Assembly: GCA_002435835.1 (NCBI GenBank)
Contig: DIVM01000260.1
Location: forward strand, 1-18,729
From: Firmicutes bacterium UBA6132
Lineage (GTDB): Bacteria; Bacillota_A; Clostridia; Tissierellales; Sedimentibacteraceae
Reading direction: 5' to 3'
Length of the DNA stretch: 18,729 nt
Shown: one piece after another, positions 13,416 to 18,729 of the stretch
How positions within the stretch are numbered: position 1 is the first letter of the stretch
Layout of the letters: the number at the start of each line of letters is the position of its first letter
The notes under the pieces: generated by a model
The model's input: only the letters and a program-made list of their open reading frames with translations
What the model was told of the DNA's origin: nothing
Database searches by the model: none
Made by a program: the position numbers and the translations under genes

Positions 13416-14369
13416 TTAGTTATACAGAACACATGATATATAATGACCTTTTTTAATCTCTTTTAATTTAATGTCAGGAGACATGCAATCACTATTTGCT
13501 TTAGGACATCTTGCATAAAACCTACAACCAGGTTTTGGATTAATAGGGCTTGTTACTTCTCCCTTTATTATTTTTCTTTTTTTATTTTTGCTCGCTAAAT
13601 TTGCTATTGGTATTGCATCCAGCAATGCTTGTGTATATGGATGTAACGGATTTTCAAATAGTTCATGTGAGTCTGCCTTTTCAATACATTGACCTAAATA
13701 CATAACAACTATTTCATTACTTATATGTTTTACAACACTTAAATCGTGAGTTATAAACATATAAGTTAATCCTATTTCCTCCTGCAAGTCCATCATTAAA
13801 TTCAATATCTGCGCTTGAATTGAAACATCCAATGATGACACAGGCTCATCACAAACAATAAATTTAGGGTTAAGTGCCAATGCCCTTGCTATTCCCACAC
13901 GCTGTCTTCTTCCACCATCGAGTTCATGTGGATAAGAATTTATAAGTCTTTCCGCTAATCCTACTGTTTCCATCAACTCATAAACTTTATTTTCTATTTC
14001 ATTTTTTTTTGTAATAGTTTGACAAACCTTAATTGGTTCAGCTATTATATCGCTTATTGTCATCCTTGGATTTAATGAAGCATATGGATCTTGAAAAATT
14101 ATTTGCATGTTTTGTCTCATATACATCATTTCTTTATTTTTATATTCTACAATATTATTTCCTTCAAAATAAACCTGACCAGATGTAGGTTCAATTAACC
14201 GAAGTAGTACTCTGCCAAGAGTTGATTTGCCGCAACCAGACTCACCTACCACTCCAAGAGTTTTACCTTTTTCTATTGATATATCGACTCCATCAACTGC
14301 ATGAAGATCACCCTTGGGAGTTTTAAAATATTTTTTTAAATCTTTTGTTTGAATTAAAGTTGTATTCAT
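13416..14369 (-). CDS. dppF: Peptide/nickel ABC transporter ATP-binding protein, DppF/OppF type
   Basis: 317 residues. Walker [10 protein letters not shown] (42-50), Q-loop Q93 ([12 protein letters not shown]), Walker B FIVCDE (170-175), D-loop SSLD and switch H208 (ITHD) are intact. The C-terminal oligopeptide-transporter extension with CRFYARCP marks it as Opp/Dpp-type. The ABC signature reads LDGGRR (150-155) instead of LSGGQR: aspartate replaces the serine and arginine the glutamine. As the partner ATPase has a regular FSGG signature, the two ATP sites of the heterodimer should differ. The gene lies 24 nt after the DppD-like gene, with AGGGGGA before ATG. It powers import of short peptides or a similar solute; the specificity is set by the binding protein. 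Confidence 0.95.
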   Translation of the reverse strand: MNTTLIQTKDLKKYFKTPKGDLHAVDGVDISIEKGKTLGVVGESGCGKSTLGRVLLRLIEPTSGQVYFEGNNIVEYKNKEMMYMRQNMQIIFQDPYASLNPRMTISDIIAEPIKVCQTITKKNEIENKVYELMETVGLAERLINSYPHELDGGRRQRVGIARALALNPKFIVCDEPVSSLDVSIQAQILNLMMDLQEEIGLTYMFITHDLSVVKHISNEIVVMYLGQCIEKADSHELFENPLHPYTQALLDAIPIANLASKNKKRKIIKGEVTSPINPKPGCRFYARCPKANSDCMSPDIKLKEIKKGHYISCVLYN

Positions 14370-14393
14370 TTATAATTCCCCCTAAACGAGTAA

Positions 14394-15365
14394 TTAGATT
14401 TTTTCAAACAAATTACATTTAATCATATGACTACCTATTACTTTCTCATTTGGTTTTTTTGTTTTACAAATATCCATTACCTTTGGACAACGTGTGTGAA
14501 ATACACATCCTGAAGGCAAATCAGTAGGATCAGGCATTAAGCCATCTATAGGGTTTAGCCTCTTTGTCGCATTAGTTAAGCTTGGTATTGAACCAAATAA
14601 TCCAACTGTATATGGATGGTGATGTTCAGATTCAAATATATTAACATCAGTACCTAATTCAATAATTTCACCAGCATACATAATTGCAACTCTGTCACAT
14701 GTTTGCGCAACAACACCTAAATCATGTGTTATTAAAATCATTGAAGTATTTAATTTTTCCTTTAAATCTGTCATCATATCCAATACTTGAGCTTGAATTG
14801 TGACATCTAAAGCTGTAGTAGGTTCATCAGCTAATAAAAGTTTTGGTTCACAAGCTAAAGCTATAGCTATAACAACACGCTGTTTCATCCCTCCTGAAAA
14901 TTGATGTGGATAATCATTTTTCCTTTCAGTTGATAATCCAACAAGTTCCAATATCCCATCAACTTTTTTAGCGATTTCTTCTTTATTTAACTCTTTATTA
15001 TGTAGTTCCAAAACTTCTGATATTTGATCTCCTATAGTTAGTATTGGATTTAAACTTGTCATAGGGTCTTGGAATATCATTGAAATACTATTACCTCTGA
15101 TTAAACGCATATCTGCATCAGTGGCACTTGTTATATTTATATTTTCTAATTTGATAGAACCGCTTTTAATTATACCTATTTTTTCTGGCAACAGTTTCAT
15201 TATGCTTAGAGCAGTTGTTGATTTACCTGCACCAGTTTCTCCAACTAAACCTAATGTTTCTCCTTTATTAATGGATAAATTTAACCCGTTAACTGCATAT
15301 ACAGTTTCTTCATCTGTTTTGTAATGTACATATAAATCTTTTATTTCCAACAATTTATCACTCAT
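14394..15365 (-). CDS. dppD: Peptide/nickel ABC transporter ATP-binding protein, DppD/OppD type
   Basis: 323 residues, cytoplasmic ATPase. Walker A GETGAGKST (42-50), Q-loop Q99 (IFQDPMTSLNP), signature FSGGMKQR (156-163), Walker B LLLADE (176-181), D-loop TALD and switch H214 are all present. The C-terminal oligo_HPY segment has the LPSGCVFHTRCPKVMDIC cysteine pattern; in some DppD relatives such cysteines bind an iron-sulfur cluster. It pairs with the DppF-like ATPase encoded next. It lies 22 nt after the second permease gene, with GAGGGGTG seven bases before ATG. Confidence 0.96.
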   Translation of the reverse strand: MSDKLLEIKDLYVHYKTDEETVYAVNGLNLSINKGETLGLVGETGAGKSTTALSIMKLLPEKIGIIKSGSIKLENINITSATDADMRLIRGNSISMIFQDPMTSLNPILTIGDQISEVLELHNKELNKEEIAKKVDGILELVGLSTERKNDYPHQFSGGMKQRVVIAIALACEPKLLLADEPTTALDVTIQAQVLDMMTDLKEKLNTSMILITHDLGVVAQTCDRVAIMYAGEIIELGTDVNIFESEHHHPYTVGLFGSIPSLTNATKRLNPIDGLMPDPTDLPSGCVFHTRCPKVMDICKTKKPNEKVIGSHMIKCNLFEKI

Positions 15366-15387
15366 ATAATCACCCCTCTATACGAAG

Positions 15388-16275
15388 TTAATTTTTTAGT
15401 CTTGGGTCTAATGCATCCCTCAATCCGTCTCCAATTAAATTAAGAGACATAACTGCCATCATAATTGCTATACCAGGTATTATTACTAAGTGAGGGTAAT
15501 ATCTCATTTGTGTTTTGCCGTCTGATAGCATTGAACCCCATTCAGGTGTTGGAGATTGTATGCCAAGACCTACAAAACTTAAAGATGAAATTGTAAGTAT
15601 GGTAGAAGCCATGGTCAATGTAGCTTGAACAATAATAGGACCAATTGCATTTGGTATGATGTGCTTAATTATTATTCTTGAGTCTTTAGTACCACATGCT
15701 TTTGCAGCCTCTATAAAATCTTGGCCTTTAATAGTTAAAATTGATGACCTTACAATTCTAGCAAACCTCGGCACTTGAGAAATACTCATTGCTAACAGCA
15801 AATTAAATACACCTGTCCCCAATGCTGCAACTATGGATATGGCTAACAATATAGAAGGAATAGCTAAAAACACATCCATAAATCTCATGAGAATATTGTC
15901 TATTTTTCCACCATAATATCCTGCTGTAGCTCCAATTATAGCACCCATAGAAAGCGATAAGGAAATTGTGACTATGCCTACAAATAAAGAAATCCTTGCT
16001 CCAAAAATTATCCTCGCAAATATATCCCTGCCATATTCGTCAGTGCCGAACATATGTAAACTATTAGGAGTTTGTAATCTTTCTTTCATATTTTGTTTTA
16101 CAGCATCAAGTTCATAATCTACTATAAAATCAGCACATATAGCAATAGCAATCATAATTATGAACATTATAACTCCAAACATAGCCAGCTTATTTTTCTT
16201 AAAACGAAATAGAATTGATTTAATTTGACTTCTTTTTTTATATTTTCTTTTTATATCCGCTTTTTGTACTTCCAT
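15388..16275 (-). CDS. dppC: Peptide/nickel ABC transporter permease, DppC/OppC type
   Basis: 295-residue membrane subunit. A lysine/arginine-rich cytoplasmic N-terminus with RFKKNKLAMFGVIMF leads to the first helix (about 32-50), the OppC_N pattern. The large loop contains HMFGTDEYGRDIFARI, a hallmark of DppC-type permeases. The BPD-transp core has the EAA loop (DFIEAAKACGTKDSRIIIKH) that docks onto an ATPase, and the protein ends SLNLIGDGLRDALDPRLKN as usual. It forms the heterodimeric channel with the DppB-like permease, whose gene ends 11 nt upstream. AGGTGG precedes the ATG. Confidence 0.96.
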   Translation of the reverse strand: MEVQKADIKRKYKKRSQIKSILFRFKKNKLAMFGVIMFIIMIAIAICADFIVDYELDAVKQNMKERLQTPNSLHMFGTDEYGRDIFARIIFGARISLFVGIVTISLSLSMGAIIGATAGYYGGKIDNILMRFMDVFLAIPSILLAISIVAALGTGVFNLLLAMSISQVPRFARIVRSSILTIKGQDFIEAAKACGTKDSRIIIKHIIPNAIGPIIVQATLTMASTILTISSLSFVGLGIQSPTPEWGSMLSDGKTQMRYYPHLVIIPGIAIMMAVMSLNLIGDGLRDALDPRLKN

Positions 16276-16286
16276 TATTTCACCAC

Positions 16287-17219
16287 CTAACTCTTTGAAT
16301 ATTGTGATTTTATTCTAGGATCCACATATGAATATAAAATGTCCACACATAAATTAACTAAACTAATTGCAACTGCTACAAATAATACCGATGCCATAAC
16401 CATTGGTGTATCTTTTAATCTGACAGAAGTTATCATCAATGTACCTAATCCAGGCATGGCAAATACAGTTTCTATTACCATTGCACCACCTAATTGGAAT
16501 CCAAAGTTTATTCCAATTATAGTTATTACAGGCAATAATGCATTCCTTAATGCATGCTTAAAAATTATTCTTTTTTCCCCTGCCCCTTTTGCTCTTGCAG
16601 TTCTAATATAATCTTGCCTTATTACTTCAAGCATTGTTGATCTTGTCATTCTAATTAATGTTGCCATTGTTCCTGCAGCTAATGTCACAGATGGTAGTAC
16701 AAAATGTTTCCAAGTATCAACTCCTGTTGAAGGAAACATATTTAGTTTTAAAGAGAATAATAATATTAACATTAAACCAAACCAAAATGCAGGGATGGAT
16801 GTTAATATGAGCGCTGTTCCTAAACTTAAAGTATCTATAATTGAATATTGTTTTACGGCTGAAATAATACCAACAGGTACACCAATTAAAACTGATAATG
16901 AAATTCCCCAGAACGCTAAAACTAAAGTGTTTGGAAATCTTGAAAACACTTCATCATAAACTGGAATGTTATTCCTATAGGATGTGCCAAAATTACCTTG
17001 TACAACATTTGCTATATATTTTACATATCTTATAACGAAATTTTCATTTAATCCCATTTCTTCTCTTAGCGCTTCAACATCTTCTTGAGATGCATTTTCA
17101 CCTAAAATTAACCTTGCAGGGTCCCCCGGTGTAAGAGCCATTATAGAAAAAATTATAAATGAAATCCCTAAAATTACTGGCATAATCATAACAAGTCTTT
17201 TGGTTATAAACTTTAACAT
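16287..17219 (-). CDS. dppB: Peptide/nickel ABC transporter permease, DppB/OppB type
   Basis: 310-residue membrane subunit with about six helices. Markers are the first helix starting KFITKRLVMIMPVILGISFI, the LTPGDPARLILGENAS loop (about 29-44), GNFGTSYR in the large extracellular loop, the EAA loop (QDYIRTARAKGAGEKRIIFK) that contacts the ATPase, and GGAMVIETVFAMPGLG near the C-terminus, all typical of DppB. The ATG follows ATAGGAGG. A strong hairpin in the 52-nt spacer to the binding-protein gene precedes it, so this gene may be expressed less than the binding protein. Confidence 0.96.
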   Translation of the reverse strand: MLKFITKRLVMIMPVILGISFIIFSIMALTPGDPARLILGENASQEDVEALREEMGLNENFVIRYVKYIANVVQGNFGTSYRNNIPVYDEVFSRFPNTLVLAFWGISLSVLIGVPVGIISAVKQYSIIDTLSLGTALILTSIPAFWFGLMLILLFSLKLNMFPSTGVDTWKHFVLPSVTLAAGTMATLIRMTRSTMLEVIRQDYIRTARAKGAGEKRIIFKHALRNALLPVITIIGINFGFQLGGAMVIETVFAMPGLGTLMITSVRLKDTPMVMASVLFVAVAISLVNLCVDILYSYVDPRIKSQYSKS

Positions 17220-17235
17220 AATACCTCCTATAAAG

Positions 17236-17262
17236 GTTCAAGCAGATATAATCTGCTTGAAC
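17236..17262 (-). promoter_or_regulatory. Intercistronic hairpin between binding-protein and permease genes
   Basis: A perfect 12-bp inverted repeat, GTTCAAGCAGAT facing ATCTGCTTGAAC, with a 3-nt loop, lies about 9 nt after the binding-protein stop. On the transcript it is followed by CCTTTATAGGAGG, not by a T-run, so it is unlikely to be a full terminator. It probably protects the upstream mRNA from 3' exonucleases or slows ribosome loading on the permease gene. Confidence 0.75.
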
Positions 17263-17271
17263 TTAATATTT

Positions 17272-18729
17272 TTAGTTCCATGAATAATTATAAACAAAAG
17301 CCCTTTGAACTGGATGAGCTGTAACACCTTTTAAATCCTTATTTGCAGCAATACCATTCATGCTTGAGTATAAAGGAATTATTACAGATTCATCTCTTAG
17401 AATTTCACAAGCTTTCAAATAAGCTGCTTCCCTTTCTTCAGGAGATTGTGAATATCTGCTTGTATCTAAAGCTTTGTTAAGTTCAGGTATATTACTTCTT
17501 ACCATATTGTTTCCGCCACCTAAGAAATCTCCGTGATAACGATTGTATGTAATTTGATCTGCATCAGGAACAAGGGCAGAATAACTTCCTACGGTAATTT
17601 CATAATTTGTATCTGTGTAAACATCTTGAAGCCATGCTCCTCTTTCCATTTGTTCAATTTCTGCTATTATACCTATTTGTCTTAATTGATCTTGCAATAC
17701 TTCTGTTGGCTCCAAATACATTGTAGGCAAAGTAACATTTAATCCATTAGGATATCCAGCTTCGGCCAAAATTTGTTTAGCTTTTTCTACATCGTATGAA
17801 TTACCTTTAAAATCTTTAGGTGAACCGAAACAGTTAGCAGGTATAGCTGATTCCAATGGTGCACCATTTCCTTCCAATGCTCCAATTATTAAAGACTCTC
17901 TATCAACTGCATAAGAAATTGCTTCTCTTAATTTTTTATTTGAAAATAAGCCTTTCTCATTATTAAGTGCTATAAAATAAAAACTGTTTGACTCAATTTC
18001 ATAATATGCCAATTTATCATTAGCCACAATATTTTGCTTGTCTGCTAATGCTGGACTTAAAAGAATATCAACTTCACCATTTTCTAAAGCAACTGCTGCA
18101 GAAGTTTTATCGCTTATTATTTTAAATGTCAGATTTTTAATTTCCGCTTCTCCTCTGTAGTAATCCTTAAAACTTTCAAATACTATTTTCTCTCCATTGC
18201 TCCATTCAACAAATTTAAACGGTCCTGTACCAACTGGGTTTCTTGCAAATCCTTCTTCATCGACCTCAACAGCTTTTTGGCTGATTATTCCCATGTTAGA
18301 AGTTGCAATGCAATCTAAAATTGGTCCATATGGATATTTCAATGATAATTTTACAGTTGTATCATCAATTTTTTCAGCCTTGTCCATTGAACCTGTAATT
18401 CTTTTAGTAAAGCTTGAAGCTATAGCTCTATTAATTGAAAATACAACATCATCAGCAGTCATTGTATCGCCATTATGGAATTTTACATCACTTTTTAATT
18501 TAAATGTAATTTCTTTTCCATCTTCAGAAATTTTCCATTCATCAGCTAATCCTGGAACCAAAGAACCATCAACATCTTCTCTGATTAGCGTATCAAATAT
18601 TTGATAATGTACCATAAATGTCAATAAATCATTTCCCTTTTGAGGATCCAATGATGATGGTTCAGCATTAATACTAAATATTACACTGTCTTTTACTTCA
18701 GCTGATGTTTCACTGCCTCCTTGAGCAGG
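17272..18729 (-). CDS. Peptide ABC transporter substrate-binding protein (family 5), N-terminus outside window
   Basis: 485 residues are visible; the start, signal peptide and any lipobox lie beyond the right edge. The first residues PAQGGSETSAEVKDS look like the linker of a lipoprotein, followed by SVIFSINAEPSSLDPQKGND, the opening strand of SBP_bac_5. Further marks are YQIFDTLIREDVDGSLVPGL, WKISEDGKEITFKLKSDVKF (the typical WxxSxDGxxxTFxLxxxVKFHxG), VGTGPFKF, and LREAISYAVDRESLI in the middle. The frame stays open to the window edge, so the TTG at 18651 inside SSLDPQ is not a start. It should capture short peptides or a related solute outside the cell for the DppBCDF-like complex encoded downstream. 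The precise ligand cannot be read. Confidence 0.95.
   Translation of the reverse strand, partial: PAQGGSETSAEVKDSVIFSINAEPSSLDPQKGNDLLTFMVHYQIFDTLIREDVDGSLVPGLADEWKISEDGKEITFKLKSDVKFHNGDTMTADDVVFSINRAIASSFTKRITGSMDKAEKIDDTTVKLSLKYPYGPILDCIATSNMGIISQKAVEVDEEGFARNPVGTGPFKFVEWSNGEKIVFESFKDYYRGEAEIKNLTFKIISDKTSAAVALENGEVDILLSPALADKQNIVANDKLAYYEIESNSFYFIALNNEKGLFSNKKLREAISYAVDRESLIIGALEGNGAPLESAIPANCFGSPKDFKGNSYDVEKAKQILAEAGYPNGLNVTLPTMYLEPTEVLQDQLRQIGIIAEIEQMERGAWLQDVYTDTNYEITVGSYSALVPDADQITYNRYHGDFLGGGNNMVRSNIPELNKALDTSRYSQSPEEREAAYLKACEILRDESVIIPLYSSMNGIAANKDLKGVTAHPVQRAFVYNYSWN

Noticed and set aside
18197..18604. 135-codon plus-strand open frame inside the binding-protein gene
   Set aside because: It is antisense to conserved SBP_bac_5 sequence and shows no recognisable domain or ribosome binding site.
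18649..18651. TTG at 18651 as the start of the family-5 binding protein
   Set aside because: The frame is open through to the window edge and codes for conserved N-terminal sequence (AEPSSLDPQ), so the TTG is an internal leucine.
1..18729. CRISPR arrays, tRNA or rRNA genes, prophage or toxin-antitoxin genes
   Set aside because: No regularly spaced repeats, no tRNA-like cloverleaf sequence and no such coding sequences were seen on either strand.

Overview
This window looks like part of the chromosome of a low-GC, Gram-positive anaerobe (Clostridia/Tissierellia type). The evidence is a strongly AT-rich composition, near-consensus AGGAGG ribosome binding sites, a lipoprotein signal on the solute-binding protein whose N-terminus is visible, and two sigma-54 enhancer-binding activators of clostridial style. 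The exact genus cannot be fixed from the sequence. Every intact gene is on the minus strand, so transcription runs from high to low coordinates.

Right part (about 11.5-18.7 kb): a peptide/nickel-type ABC importer. It comprises a substrate-binding protein cut by the right edge, two permeases, two ATPases, a single short ChrA-type transporter 15 nt behind the last ATPase gene, and an M24 Xaa-Pro-type metallopeptidase. A good intrinsic terminator (11483-11518) closes the block. The logic is uptake of short peptides followed by cytoplasmic cleavage of proline-containing ones.

Middle (8.0-11.4 kb): a two-gene signalling unit. A membrane histidine kinase with an extracellular family-3 solute-binding sensor domain is followed 2 nt later by an NtrC-type sigma-54 response regulator. 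No intact target gene or sigma-54 promoter is visible beside it. The region 7.1-8.0 kb contains gene debris: a frameshifted plus-strand flavodoxin-fold oxidoreductase pseudogene, and a 40-codon hydrophobic remnant directly downstream of the response regulator.

Left part (1-7.1 kb): a regulated catabolic and uptake locus. A PrpR_N-PAS-AAA+-Fis activator gene precedes a textbook -24/-12 promoter (5121-5136) and a 15-bp-arm inverted repeat (5198-5235) suited to be the activator's binding site. The promoter faces an operon: FAH-family hydrolase, divergent SDR, TctC, TctB, TctA, then a gene cut by the left edge whose first ten residues resemble an IlvD/Edd dehydratase. Together these suggest uptake of a hydroxy- or sugar-acid by the tripartite tricarboxylate transporter, followed by dehydration, oxidation and cleavage of a 2-keto/2,4-diketo acid. 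The substrate is not determined by the sequence.

The most unusual local structures are a degenerate tandem duplication of the tctB-tctA junction that creates a 25-codon leader ORF overlapping the tctA start as ATGA, a perfect 32-bp palindrome inside tctB, and an SDR that lacks the YxxxK catalytic motif.
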